Positions 37,037 through 46,193 of a stretch of 64,000 bases of DNA are shown in pieces (position 1 is the first letter of the stretch; every line of letters starts with the position of its first letter). Below the pieces are notes generated by a model, which did no database searches, was not told the origin of the DNA, and saw nothing but the letters and a program-made list of their open reading frames with translations. The stretch is from Pseudomonas sp. B6002. GTDB lineage: Bacteria; Pseudomonadota; Gammaproteobacteria; Pseudomonadales; Pseudomonadaceae. A program made the translations under genes and the position numbers. Where the stretch lies: assembly GCF_013385985.1 (NCBI RefSeq), contig NZ_JACAOY010000010.1, forward strand, positions 350,853 to 414,852, written 5' to 3'.

Positions 37037-37366
37037 TTAGATGTTCGCGTCGAGGAAAGCTTGCAGCTGGGACTTCGACAGCGCACCGACCTTAGTCGCC
37101 TGAACTTCGCCGTTCTTGAACAGCATCAACGTAGGAATACCACGCACGCCGTGCTTGGCGGGGGTTTCCTGGTTGTCGTCGATGTTCAGCTTGGCAATGG
37201 TCAGTTTGCCTTCGTAAGTGGTCGCAATGTCGTCCAGAACAGGCGCGATCATTTTGCAAGGGCCACACCATTCAGCCCAGTAGTCAACCAGCACCGGGCC
37301 CTGAGCCTTGAGTACTTCGGCCTCAAAGGTCGCGTCGGTGACGTGCTTGATAAGATCGTTGCTCAT
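37037..37366 (-). CDS. trxA: Thioredoxin 1
   Basis: This 109-residue thioredoxin has the redox site [15 protein letters not shown] (Cys near 33 and 36), the cis-proline loop [11 protein letters not shown] and the expected C-terminal helix. ATG 37366 ([11 protein letters not shown]) is the family start, with GGAGACATCC just before. It reduces cytosolic disulfides with NADPH through TrxB. It lies upstream of rho as in PAO1. Beyond its start the expected neighbour ppx is displaced by 8.8 kb of other genes. Confidence 0.97.
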   Translation of the reverse strand: MSNDLIKHVTDATFEAEVLKAQGPVLVDYWAEWCGPCKMIAPVLDDIATTYEGKLTIAKLNIDDNQETPAKHGVRGIPTLMLFKNGEVQATKVGALSKSQLQAFLDANI

Positions 37367-37487
37367 GGATGTCTCCGGATTGTAAGCAAAAAAAACGTGG
37401 CCCATCATAGCCGCCCTTCCCCCGTTCAGGAAGCCGCCTCTGATTGAGTCTTGCTATGGTGGTGCATGAGTTTGGGTATAGCTCAAC

Positions 37488-38183
37488 TCACGGCGCGACG
37501 GGAGTCACGAAGGCGATGCCGGTGCGCAATGCCGCGTTGCGTACGTGTTCCTGCATGGCTTTCTGCGCGGCAGCACTGGCGCGCCGGGCCAGGGCACGCA
37601 AGATCTTGCGGTGTTCCTGCCAGGTCTCCATGGCCCGCTCCGGCCGGATAAACGGTAGTTTCTGGCTCTCCAGGAATACCTCGGCACTGGCACTCAGGAT
37701 GCTCACCATCGCCTGGTTGCCGCTGGCCAGCAGAATGCGCTGGTGGAATTCGAAGTCCAACCGCGCCGCCGCTTCAAAGTCACCCGCCTTGAGCACCTTG
37801 CGCATCGCTTCAACATTGTCTTGCAGGCTATCAAGCTCATCGAGTGTCAACGTGACCGCCGCCAGCCCTGCCGCAAAGCCTTCGAGGGCATAGCGCAACT
37901 GAAAGATATCCAGCGGCGTGGCCTGCGCCGCAAAAGGCCAGGCAAACCCCGGCGACTCCTCCACCGCCTGCACGAACACCCCTTTGCCCGGTTGCACACT
38001 GACCACCCCCAAGGCGCTCAGAGATGACAGCGCCTCGCGCAAAGACGCCCGGCTGACCCCCAACTGCACCGCCAGGTCGCGCTGGGACGGCAGGGCATCA
38101 CCCGGCCCGAAGCCTTGCTCATTGATCAGTTTGCGGATGGCCTGCAGGGCCGCTTCCGGTACGGCTTGGGCGATGGAATTCAT
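37488..38183 (-). CDS. GntR-family (FCD/FadR-type) transcriptional regulator
   Basis: This 231-residue regulator has a winged helix-turn-helix (residues 10-70; FGPGDALPSQRDLAVQLGVS, RASLREALSSLSALGVVSVQ) and a helical FCD effector domain (about 85-220) with ARLDFEFHQRILLASGNQAM near 140 that supplies metal/ligand His and Asp residues. ATG 38183 is chosen because the earlier frame (to 38312) lacks family sequence. It is divergent from the amino-acid ABC operon, which it probably represses until the substrate or a product binds. Confidence 0.9.
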   Translation of the reverse strand: MNSIAQAVPEAALQAIRKLINEQGFGPGDALPSQRDLAVQLGVSRASLREALSSLSALGVVSVQPGKGVFVQAVEESPGFAWPFAAQATPLDIFQLRYALEGFAAGLAAVTLTLDELDSLQDNVEAMRKVLKAGDFEAAARLDFEFHQRILLASGNQAMVSILSASAEVFLESQKLPFIRPERAMETWQEHRKILRALARRASAAAQKAMQEHVRNAALRTGIAFVTPVAP

Positions 38184-38437
38184 GGAAAACTCAAGGTTGC
38201 AGTCAACGGTGCGGCTAGTTGTAAAGCTATTCGCAGCCCACGGCAAGCCACGCCCCAAAGGGGCTCGCGGGGTTTTGTCGACGCTCGAAAAGGGTGCGAA
38301 AAATCTGCGCACTGTTCAGACCAGTAAGACCACCGCACCTCAACAAACACCAGCGTTGCAAGCCAACTTGAAGGGGCTGGCATGGGCTGTGCACTGGACC
38401 AAGACAGATTTCCCTTCGCCCTTCCCGGAGAGTTGCC

Positions 38438-39223
38438 ATGACCAAGCGCTACAGCGCCCTGCTCACAGCCCTGTTTGCCAGCCTGATGCTGAGCCAGGCC
38501 CCCGCCCAGGCCAACGGTCTGGACGATATCGTCGCCCGTGGCACCCTCAAGGTCGCCGTGCCCCAGGACTTCCCGCCGTTCGGTTCAGTCGGCCCGGACA
38601 TGAAACCCCGCGGCCTGGACATCGACACCGCCAAGCTGCTGGCCGACCAACTCAAGGTCAAGCTGGAACTGACGCCCGTCAACAGCACCAACCGTATCCC
38701 GTTCCTCACCACTGGCAAGGTCGACCTGGTGATTTCCAGCCTGGGCAAGAACGCCGAGCGTGAAAAAGTCATCGACTTCTCCAGGGCCTATGCGCCGTTC
38801 TACCTGGCTGTGTTTGGCCCGCCTGACGCGCCTGTCAGCACCACCGACGACCTCAAGGGCAAGACCATCAGCGTGACACGCGGTGCGATCGAAGACATCG
38901 AGCTGACCGCCGTAGCCCCCAAGGAAGCCACCATCAAGCGCTTCGAAGACAACAACTCGACCATTGCCGCCTACCTGGCCGGCCAGGTCGACCTGATTGC
39001 CAGCGGTAACGTGGTGATGGTGGCGATCAGCGAACGCAACCCCAAACGCGTACCTGCGCTGAAGGTAAAACTCAAGGACTCGCCGGTGTACGTGGGCGTG
39101 AACAAGAACGAGCCGGCGCTGCTGGAAAAGGTCAACCAGATCCTGGTCGCCGCCAAGGCCGACGGCAGCCTGGAAAAGAACGCGATGCAATGGCTTAAAG
39201 AGCCGCTGCCCGCCGACCTTTGA
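38438..39223 (+). CDS. Polar amino-acid ABC transporter substrate-binding protein
   Basis: This 261-residue periplasmic protein of the HisJ/GlnH family has a signal ending PAQANG (residue 22). Motifs are GTLKVAVPQDFPPFGSVGPD, RGLDIDTAKLLADQL and GKVDLVISSLGKNAEREKVI, the last being the usual RxxxxxF-type ligand clamp (EKVIDFSRAY). The substrate could be a polar or basic amino acid; no residue pattern settles it. It heads a four-gene operon, followed 17 bases later by the first permease gene. Confidence 0.92.
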   Translation: MTKRYSALLTALFASLMLSQAPAQANGLDDIVARGTLKVAVPQDFPPFGSVGPDMKPRGLDIDTAKLLADQLKVKLELTPVNSTNRIPFLTTGKVDLVISSLGKNAEREKVIDFSRAYAPFYLAVFGPPDAPVSTTDDLKGKTISVTRGAIEDIELTAVAPKEATIKRFEDNNSTIAAYLAGQVDLIASGNVVMVAISERNPKRVPALKVKLKDSPVYVGVNKNEPALLEKVNQILVAAKADGSLEKNAMQWLKEPLPADL

Positions 39224-39240
39224 CGCAACGGAGCTGATTG

Positions 39241-39909
39241 ATGGCGTATCAATTTGACTTTGTGCCGGTGCTGGCCAATACCGACCTGCTGTTGCGCGGC
39301 GCGCTGTTCACCCTGGAACTGACGGCCATCGGCGCGATCCTGGGGGTGGCCCTGGGCACCGTCGGCGCCGTGGTGCGGGCGTGGAAGATCCAGCCGTTCG
39401 CCTGGTTCTTCGGGGTGTATGTCGAGTTGATCCGCAACACGCCGTTCCTGGTACAGCTGTTCTTCATCTTTTTTGGCCTGCCGTCCCTGGGGCTGAAAAT
39501 CACCGAGTGGCAAGCCGCAGTGTTGGCGATGGTGATCAACCTCGGCGCCTACTCCACCGAGATCATTCGCGCAGGCATCCAGGCCGTTCCACGTGGCCAA
39601 CTGGAAGCGGCGGCAGCGTTGGCAATGACCCGTTTCGAGGCGTTCCGCCACGTGGTGCTGCTGCCGGCGCTGGGCAAGGTATGGCCGGCCCTGAGCAGCC
39701 AGATCATCATCGTGATGCTCGGTTCGGCGGTGTGTTCGCAGATCGCCACTGAAGAACTGAGCTTTGCCGCCAACTTTATCCAGTCGCGCAACTTCCGCGC
39801 CTTTGAAACCTATGCACTGACCACCCTGGTGTACCTGTGCATGGCGCTGATGATTCGCCAGTTGCTCAACTGGATCGGCCGCCGTTACGTGATGAGGAAC
39901 AGCCGATGA
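39241..39909 (+). CDS. Amino-acid ABC transporter permease, first subunit
   Basis: This 222-residue HisM/GlnP-type permease has about five helices. LLLRGALFTLELTAIGAILG is the first helix region and the EAA loop is GQLEAAAALAMTRFEAFRHV near 115. It pairs with the second permease to form the channel. The ATG 39241 follows GGAG; a TTG three bases earlier in frame is less likely. The stop overlaps the next gene by 4 bases. Confidence 0.93.
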   Translation: MAYQFDFVPVLANTDLLLRGALFTLELTAIGAILGVALGTVGAVVRAWKIQPFAWFFGVYVELIRNTPFLVQLFFIFFGLPSLGLKITEWQAAVLAMVINLGAYSTEIIRAGIQAVPRGQLEAAAALAMTRFEAFRHVVLLPALGKVWPALSSQIIIVMLGSAVCSQIATEELSFAANFIQSRNFRAFETYALTTLVYLCMALMIRQLLNWIGRRYVMRNSR

Positions 39910-40556
39910 GTGATTTCTCTTTCTGGGACATCGTGCGCAACCTCGCTACCGGCCTGCAATGGACCTTGCTGCTGTCGCTGGTGGCGTTTGTCGGCGGCGG
40001 GGTGATCGGCCTGCTGGTGATGACGATGCGCATCAGCACCAAGGCCTTCCCGCGCAATGTGGCCCGTACCTATATCGAACTGTTCCAGGGCACGCCATTG
40101 TTGATGCAGCTGTTCCTGGTGTTTTTCGGCATCGCGCTGCTCGGTGTGGATATCTCGCCCTGGCTGGCAGCTGCGATTGCGCTGACCTTGTTTACCAGCG
40201 CCTACCTCGCCGAAATCTGGCGAGGCTGCGTCGACTCCATCGCCCACGGGCAGTGGGAAGCCTCGGCCAGCCTGGCGCTTAACCCGCTGGAGCAACTGCG
40301 CTACGTGATCCTGCCCCAGGCCCTGCGAATTGCCGTGGCGCCCACCGTGGGTTTCTCGGTGCAGGTGATCAAAGGCACCGCGGTGACCTCGATCATCGGC
40401 TTCACCGAACTGACCAAGACCGGCGGCATGCTCGCCAACGCCACCTTCGAACCCTTCATGGTCTACGGACTGGTGGCCCTTGGTTACTTCTTGCTCTGCT
40501 ACCCCTTGTCCCTCAGTGCGCGCTACCTGGAAAGGAGACTGCATGCCTCTGCTTAG
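39906..40556 (+). CDS. Amino-acid ABC transporter permease, second subunit
   Basis: This 216-residue permease of the same family has NLATGLQWTLLLSLVAFVGG at the start and the EAA loop GQWEASASLALNPLEQLRYV near 115. ATGA overlap with the first permease at 39906 gives translational coupling, and it overlaps the ATPase start by 14 bases. Its residues are clearly related to but distinct from the first permease, as expected for a heterodimer. Confidence 0.93.
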   Translation: MSDFSFWDIVRNLATGLQWTLLLSLVAFVGGGVIGLLVMTMRISTKAFPRNVARTYIELFQGTPLLMQLFLVFFGIALLGVDISPWLAAAIALTLFTSAYLAEIWRGCVDSIAHGQWEASASLALNPLEQLRYVILPQALRIAVAPTVGFSVQVIKGTAVTSIIGFTELTKTGGMLANATFEPFMVYGLVALGYFLLCYPLSLSARYLERRLHASA

Positions 40557-41280
40557 AATTTCCGCCCTGCATAAGTATTACGGCGATCACCATGTGCTCA
40601 AGGGCATCGACCTGACCGTTGAAGAAGGCCAGGTGGTGGCGATCATCGGCCGCAGCGGCTCGGGTAAATCCACCTTGCTGCGTACCCTCAACGGCCTGGA
40701 ATCGATCAACGACGGCGTGATCGAAGTCGACGGCGAATACCTCGACGCCGCCCGCGCCGACCTGCGCACCCTGCGGCAGAAAGTCGGCATGGTGTTCCAG
40801 CAGTTCAACCTGTTCCCGCACCTGACGGTGGGCGAAAACGTCATGCTCGCGCCACAAGTGGTGCAGAAGGTGCCCAAGGCCAAGGCGGCCCAGTTGGCCA
40901 AGCAGATGCTGGAGCGCGTCGGGCTGGGCGAGAAGTTCGACGCCTTTCCTGATCGCCTGTCCGGGGGCCAACAGCAACGCGTGGCGATCGCCCGCGCCCT
41001 GGCCATGTCACCCAAGGTGCTGCTGTGCGATGAAATCACCTCCGCCCTCGACCCGGAACTGGTCAACGAAGTGCTCAGCGTGGTGCGTCAACTGGCCAAG
41101 GACGGCATGACCTTGATCATGGTGACCCACGAAATGCGCTTTGCCCGGGAAGTGGGCGACAAGCTGGTGTTCATGCACCAGGGCAAGGTGCATGAAGTGG
41201 GGGACCCCAAGGTGTTGTTCGCCCACCCGCAAACGCCCGAGTTCGCCAACTTCATCGGCTCGGTGGAACAGGCAGACTGA
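40543..41280 (+). CDS. Amino-acid ABC transporter ATP-binding protein
   Basis: This 245-residue ATPase of the GlnQ/HisP type has VVAIIGRSGSGKSTLLRTLN (Walker A near 34), VGMVFQQFNLFPHLTVGENV (Q-loop), DRLSGGQQQRVAIARAL (signature near 140), LLCDEITSALDPE (Walker B) and VTHEMRFAREVGDKLVF (H-loop). It completes the four-gene transporter. Its last 29 bases overlap the 3' end of the fimbrial subunit gene on the opposite strand. Confidence 0.95.
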   Translation: MPLLRISALHKYYGDHHVLKGIDLTVEEGQVVAIIGRSGSGKSTLLRTLNGLESINDGVIEVDGEYLDAARADLRTLRQKVGMVFQQFNLFPHLTVGENVMLAPQVVQKVPKAKAAQLAKQMLERVGLGEKFDAFPDRLSGGQQQRVAIARALAMSPKVLLCDEITSALDPELVNEVLSVVRQLAKDGMTLIMVTHEMRFAREVGDKLVFMHQGKVHEVGDPKVLFAHPQTPEFANFIGSVEQAD

Positions 41281-41776
41281 CCAGCTCGAAACTGCCCTGC
41301 CCCTCCAGCACCGTGTAGCTGCGTACGCGCAGGGCGTCGGCGGGCAGGTCGGTATCGATCTCAACCTGGGCCGTCAATCGACGACCAACCCAGGGCGCCG
41401 ACAGTATCCGGCCCGGCAGTAGCTGGCCGCCGGACTGCTCCCCCATCATTGCCCACTCCACCGCACGTCCATCCAATTGGGCATGCTTGAGGCTTATTCG
41501 AAAGCGCCCCTCGCGCCCAAAGCGAAAACTCTCCCCATCGGCCGCTGTACCGTTGAAGCGCAACGCCATTGTCGAGGGCTCCACGCACAGAATGTTCAGA
41601 TGCACCGTGCGCGTGCCCATCGCCACCGAAGCACGTTCAACCAGGCGCTCACTGCGGATAGCACCATAATCGACACGAGGCTGGCTGATGGACAATCGAC
41701 AGTCATTTGCCCGTGCACTCAAGGCAATTACCGCCCCACACAAGAGCAGGCCCAAATGCATTGCTTTAACGGCCAT
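41252..41776 (-). CDS. Minor fimbrial subunit, last gene of chaperone-usher cluster
   Basis: This 174-residue exported protein has a signal peptide (MAVKAMHLGLLLCGAVIALS, cut near ARAND). The mature part opens NDCRLSISQPRVDYGAIRSE, with two Cys (the opening one and ILCVEPST) likely to form the pilin disulfide. It is short for an adhesin, so a minor or tip subunit is the best reading. The start at 41776 is 11 bases inside the usher stop; ATGs further upstream add no signal sequence. Its 3' end overlaps the ABC ATPase gene by 29 bases, tail to tail. Confidence 0.75.
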   Translation of the reverse strand: MAVKAMHLGLLLCGAVIALSARANDCRLSISQPRVDYGAIRSERLVERASVAMGTRTVHLNILCVEPSTMALRFNGTAADGESFRFGREGRFRISLKHAQLDGRAVEWAMMGEQSGGQLLPGRILSAPWVGRRLTAQVEIDTDLPADALRVRSYTVLEGQGSFELVSLPVPPSR

Positions 41777-44273
41777 GGCACACCGCCGACGTGGTTTCAT
41801 ACAGTTTGTCATTGTTGAGTTCTGCTTCGGGGGCCAGGCGCAGTTGGCAGGAGGATGAGTCAGACAGTGAAACCCGCAGGCTCTGCGGCTCTCTGACGTC
41901 ACTCAGGAAAATCATGCCATCACCCACCACGCTGGTCAGGAAGCGGTTATCCGCGCCGAACACCGACGCGCCCTGGGGCAGTGGCCGACCTTGCTCATCG
42001 CTGGCCTTAAGCAACACGCGGCGCACCTTCACCACCTCGAAGTCGACGGTATTGAACGACCCTCGGCCGGCGGCAATCACCTGAGTGCCATTCTTCAAAT
42101 CGACCCGCTTGGGCAGGGATCGGGTTAGCACTTCGATACGGCTGTTGGTGTAGGCCGGCAGGCCGGCGATGACCGCCTTCCCACGTGGGTCGGTCCAGAC
42201 CGGGCCTTGAGGGGTGTCGATTCTTGCCGAGCCGATGTCGCCCACCGAGACGATGCCGAATGTGTCCTGGACCGTGTAGGGCGAGAAGGTCACTCCACGC
42301 TCGTGCGCCACGACACCGCCGCGCAACTGCCCCGAATAACTGGTGCTCTGCGAGTCACGGCTGGCGCCCAGGCCGACCTGGGTATAACGCGGTATCAGGT
42401 TGAGTTGGCCGCGCACCGATTGCTCCCGGGCCTTGAAGTCCCGCTCGCTTCCCACTTCGTAACTCACCGCGTCGTTGACCCGCTCACTGAGCGCCGTCCC
42501 GGCGTTGAACTGCTGGCCCCGACGACTGGCATAACTGCTGACGCGACGATCACCGCCCAATGGCACACTGACCTGCAGACGCAAGGAAAGCCCCTCATCC
42601 AGTGCTGTCTCCCGCCTGCGGTTTCCCGGTGTGGCGTCGTGCCTCGCCCCTCGACCGCCAACCTGTGAATCGGCAATCAACGCGACGTCCGTGCCACTGA
42701 ACGATTTGTTCCATGATGCAAAAACATGCTCCACCGACCGCCCATCAAATTGGGCGCTGCGCGTATAGCCCAGGGAGAACCCACCCATCACAGGGTCAAC
42801 CCAACTGAGGCCCGCCGTGTATTGGTTCTTGAAACGGGAATTGAGATCGCCCGCCCTGAGCGTTCGACCGGTTTCAACTACTTCGCGATAGCCAGGGGTC
42901 TGATGGGTGGCACTCAGGTTAAGGTCAAGGTCGGCGTACACCGGGCTGCTTACCGACAGGGTACTGCGGGCCCCGGAGACTGATTGGCGGTTGTCCCGGG
43001 ATACGTTCTGACGTGCGGCCACATTTACCCGCTGAAAAAAAACGCTGCCCAGGGTGCCGCCCGCCGCCCAGTAATCTTCGGCACTCAACAGGCCCAGGCC
43101 CAAGCTTGAATCACGCCCCAGGCCCCAGGTGCCACTGCCCATCGCAAACATTGGGGTATGACTGTCACCGTCCGAAAGCCCCCGCACCTTGCCCACCGAA
43201 AAGTAATAGCCGGGTGCAGCAGGCGCTACGCCCCTGAACGACGCCGCCGACACCACAAAACTACGCTTTGCGCCTCGTACATCGATCACGGTGACGTCCA
43301 GGTCGCTGGTGCCGTTGAGCAACGGCAGTCCGGTCAGCCGAAAAGGCCCTTCAGGCACCAGCGTGCTGTGAATCAGCACCCCGGACTGGCGGACTTCAAT
43401 ACGCGACTGGCTCTGGGCAAGGCCCTCGACCACTACGTTGTTTGCGCCTGCCTGGGTTCGGGACAGTCCATCGGGGGATAACTGGAAACCCGAAAACTGC
43501 GTACCCCCGAATACCGGATTACTACTGGACAACTGCCCCACCTGGAAGGTTGATTGCAGCGCAGCCAGATCCCGCTGGGCATAGGCATAAAGGTGTTCGG
43601 TACGCGACTCACCGTTGTCGGAAACATAAAATTGGCGGCTTCGCACAATCCAGTCCCCCAGGTTGAAACCGGCCTCCGTGTAGGCCGACACAAACCGGCT
43701 GGGTTCGCCCCGTGTACGGCTGTCAAAACCCAGCACGTCGTAATTGAACACGGCGGCCGTGCCCCCCGACGAAAAGCGCCCAGCCTCCCATTCGGGCTCG
43801 CGCAACGATTGGGTTGGCACGACCAGCACCACCTCGTCATTGCCCGGACGCAACCGCACCATGGTCGTCGGGAACGCGCCAAGAAAATCATGGCAAGCCT
43901 GATCCGCTGTCGCCCTTTCATGGGCAACCTCGGCGGGCGTCACCAAACCGGCCTTTTCCAGGAACCCCGGGGTAAAACACAATTGGCCGCGCTGATCGAA
44001 CCGCGCATCGACCAACCCCAGTGGGTTGCCATTGACCCGCAGCCCCACCACTTGGACACCCTCACGAAAACGCGCGGCACTGCGAAAGTAATCAGAGACC
44101 TTAGGATCAATACCATGGGTAGTCAGGGCCGCGAGGTCGAACCCTTCGCCCAGCTCCAAGGCAGACACCAAGCCAGGCAGCCCGCACAGCGTCGCCAGCC
44201 CCACGAACAATGAGGGGCGACCAAGCCAGAGCGTGGCGAAACCGTTGCTGGCTCGCGTTGTTAGGTTGGACAT
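41766..44273 (-). CDS. Fimbrial outer membrane usher protein
   Basis: This 835-residue usher of the PapC/FimD family has a signal (about residues 1-41), an N-terminal chaperone-recognition domain (residues 42-170), a large barrel with plug (VIDVRGAKRSFVVSAASFRG), and two C-terminal plug-like domains (GRGSFNTVDFEVVKVRRVLL, then ASVFGADNRFLTSVVGDGMI). It assembles subunits delivered by the chaperone and exports them. Near the N-terminus, FDLAALTTHGIDPKVSDYFR fits PapC-N. ATG 44273 is chosen since the frame to 44372 adds only atypical sequence. Seven bases separate it from the chaperone stop. Confidence 0.93.
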   Translation of the reverse strand: MSNLTTRASNGFATLWLGRPSLFVGLATLCGLPGLVSALELGEGFDLAALTTHGIDPKVSDYFRSAARFREGVQVVGLRVNGNPLGLVDARFDQRGQLCFTPGFLEKAGLVTPAEVAHERATADQACHDFLGAFPTTMVRLRPGNDEVVLVVPTQSLREPEWEAGRFSSGGTAAVFNYDVLGFDSRTRGEPSRFVSAYTEAGFNLGDWIVRSRQFYVSDNGESRTEHLYAYAQRDLAALQSTFQVGQLSSSNPVFGGTQFSGFQLSPDGLSRTQAGANNVVVEGLAQSQSRIEVRQSGVLIHSTLVPEGPFRLTGLPLLNGTSDLDVTVIDVRGAKRSFVVSAASFRGVAPAAPGYYFSVGKVRGLSDGDSHTPMFAMGSGTWGLGRDSSLGLGLLSAEDYWAAGGTLGSVFFQRVNVAARQNVSRDNRQSVSGARSTLSVSSPVYADLDLNLSATHQTPGYREVVETGRTLRAGDLNSRFKNQYTAGLSWVDPVMGGFSLGYTRSAQFDGRSVEHVFASWNKSFSGTDVALIADSQVGGRGARHDATPGNRRRETALDEGLSLRLQVSVPLGGDRRVSSYASRRGQQFNAGTALSERVNDAVSYEVGSERDFKAREQSVRGQLNLIPRYTQVGLGASRDSQSTSYSGQLRGGVVAHERGVTFSPYTVQDTFGIVSVGDIGSARIDTPQGPVWTDPRGKAVIAGLPAYTNSRIEVLTRSLPKRVDLKNGTQVIAAGRGSFNTVDFEVVKVRRVLLKASDEQGRPLPQGASVFGADNRFLTSVVGDGMIFLSDVREPQSLRVSLSDSSSCQLRLAPEAELNNDKLYETTSAVCHGR

Positions 44274-44280
44274 GGCCCCC

Positions 44281-44994
44281 TCAACCCTCGCTGGCGTTGA
44301 TAGGAGCCTGATAGCTGTCGGCTGCAAACCCATAGACCGTAGCCGGCTGGATCTCAACGGTCGTCCCCTCAAGCCGGCCTTCCAGCCGTGCCGTCAGGGT
44401 TTCCCCCGGCAAAATGTAAGTGCGCGGCAACGTGGCCAGCCCATTGTGTGGCAGCAACTTCACATCAGGTGCCAGCCGTACGACGTACGCACTGCTGTTG
44501 TGAACAACCAGGCGTTCGCCATCACGGGCCCACCTCAGCAGCTCCCAAGGGGTGGCGTGTCGGGGCAGGCCCTCTGGGTGCAGGATCAGCGGCAGGTTCT
44601 GTCGCAGGGTGATACCAATGGTCGCAGCGCCCGCAGCCCGAGCCTGAGGAATGCCTTCAAAGGACACACGCTTCAAACGCTGGGTCTTCAAGGGCTCCTT
44701 GAGTGTGCTGATGAAGCGCACTAACTGCGTCTCGCCCGCCTCTACACGGGTGATGGGTGGGGTGACGACAAGCAAGGGTTCCTGATCTTCCGGGAGGCTC
44801 TCCACCACTGAATGAAGCAGTGCAGGGCCATCATCCGTGTTCTTCACATTAAGGGTGGCCTCACCCTCCTCCTCATAAAGAACAATCAACGTGGTTTCAG
44901 GCCGCATGCCGTCCGCTACAGTAATACCCGGCAAACAGCCGTTAACCATTGCACTTAAAGCAAAAGCCTTACTTATTATGGAAAGACCGCGCAC
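44281..44994 (-). CDS. Periplasmic pilus assembly chaperone, PapD-like
   Basis: This 237-residue chaperone has an export signal (MRGLSIISKAFALSAMVNGC onward, cleaved near TVADG). The first immunoglobulin-like domain contains EEEGEATLNVKNTDDGPALL and PLLVVTPPITRVEAGETQLV, the PapD G1-strand region that donates to pilins. The second runs from about 150, with HNSSAYVVRLAPDVKLLPHN. Chaperones of this type fold pilin subunits and carry them to the usher encoded 7 bases downstream. Confidence 0.92.
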   Translation of the reverse strand: MRGLSIISKAFALSAMVNGCLPGITVADGMRPETTLIVLYEEEGEATLNVKNTDDGPALLHSVVESLPEDQEPLLVVTPPITRVEAGETQLVRFISTLKEPLKTQRLKRVSFEGIPQARAAGAATIGITLRQNLPLILHPEGLPRHATPWELLRWARDGERLVVHNSSAYVVRLAPDVKLLPHNGLATLPRTYILPGETLTARLEGRLEGTTVEIQPATVYGFAADSYQAPINASEG

Positions 44995-45098
44995 TTAGTT
45001 CCCCCGGAGCTGGCCACGCCAACTTCTAATAATCAAACACCCACACAAAAACAGCCGACAAGAAACAAATGGATTCTTTATCGGCTGTTGCCAACTAT

Positions 45099-45746
45099 TT
45101 AGAGGTAGCTCAATACCAGTGTGGCGCGCCCATCAATGGAAACGTCGCGGCTCAGGTCCAGATCCTGCGCTTTGTTGATAACAGCCTTCACGGCGATGGT
45201 GCCAGTCAACTGGGCAATCGATGCCGGTGTTGCTGCGGTGCCGCTGCGCCACGAGTACTGAGCAGGCGCTTGGGCAACTTTGCCATCGCTGTTCTGCCAG
45301 GCTCCCGTGCCGGTGCGCATGATTGGGTTGAGCACCAGGCCCGGAGCCCTCAGGTCCTTGAGCGTGATCGAGTAGCCTCCGGTTCGCCGGGCGCCTGTGG
45401 AGCCAAGGCCGTAGTTCTGCGCTTCGCTAAAGCCCGTACCCAGGATACCGGGCACCTTGCTACCGGCCTGCAGATCGGTGAAGGTCAGGCCAAACATCGC
45501 AGGCGTGGCCCCACAGCTGACCACCAGGGAAGTGCTGCGCTCCTCACGCGGGTTGAACGCCGTCTGGGACAACTCACCCGACCGTATGACGCCGTAATCG
45601 ATAATGCCGCTGCCGGTCAGGCTGAGGTTGCAGGACGCCGGGGTAATCGTCCCTCTTACCACCAATTGCGCACTGGTGGTGGCTTGTGCACTGACTGCCA
45701 CAGACAAGCACGCCAAGCTGATTGCAAATCCAACTATTTTTTTCAT
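45099..45746 (-). CDS. DUF1120-family fimbrial major subunit
   Basis: This 215-residue exported pilin-like protein has a signal MKKIVGFAISLACLSVAVSA (cut near QATTS), then LVVRGTITPASCNLSLTGSG with the pilin disulfide Cys, the partner in TSLVVSCGATPAMFGLTFTD, and a C-terminal beta strand IDGRATLVLSYL that resembles the donor-strand end. DUF1120 proteins are structural subunits of chaperone-usher fimbriae in Pseudomonas and relatives. It is the first gene of the cluster, 104 bases upstream of the chaperone. Confidence 0.88.
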   Translation of the reverse strand: MKKIVGFAISLACLSVAVSAQATTSAQLVVRGTITPASCNLSLTGSGIIDYGVIRSGELSQTAFNPREERSTSLVVSCGATPAMFGLTFTDLQAGSKVPGILGTGFSEAQNYGLGSTGARRTGGYSITLKDLRAPGLVLNPIMRTGTGAWQNSDGKVAQAPAQYSWRSGTAATPASIAQLTGTIAVKAVINKAQDLDLSRDVSIDGRATLVLSYL

Positions 45747-46193
45747 ATTCGACCTGTCACTGAAGTTTTCCGGTGTATTTATTTTTGCCCTGCCAATACA
45801 AATTCATAAATAAATAACACCACGGCAAAATTGCCGAGTGACAGTCTGTCGCTTTGGCACTTCACTTAAGAATAAGACGGAACCTTCTTTATTGTGGGAA
45901 CGATTAAAACAATAGGTCGCCCGTGCCTGATCAAACAGTAGTCCCAAACATATCAATGGTGTTGCCAGCAGCTTTTAACTTGTAGGCCAAATCGAAATCT
46001 TAAGAACAACCACTGAAAGTTAAAGACTCCTACAGAGTCGTCAAACATCTCGACTCAAGCCTGGAATGACAGCCTACATTTCCTACATTTACTTCCCACA
46101 AGCCCCCTCAGAGAAATTCCCGGCGCACTACGCGTTGGCGTCAGCGGTCGATCGTGGCACGATGGCAAGGTTATCGACCGAGACCCCCAAACC
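45747..46193. other. AT-rich intergenic region between fimbrial cluster and ppx
   Basis: This 447-base stretch has no credible gene. It is clearly richer in A and T than the flanking genes, which fits a regulated fimbrial promoter. A short CGGCA/TGCCG inverted repeat with AAAT loop lies at about 45822-45836. No phase-variation repeat or invertible element was found. The last 60 bases are the ppx leader. Confidence 0.5.
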
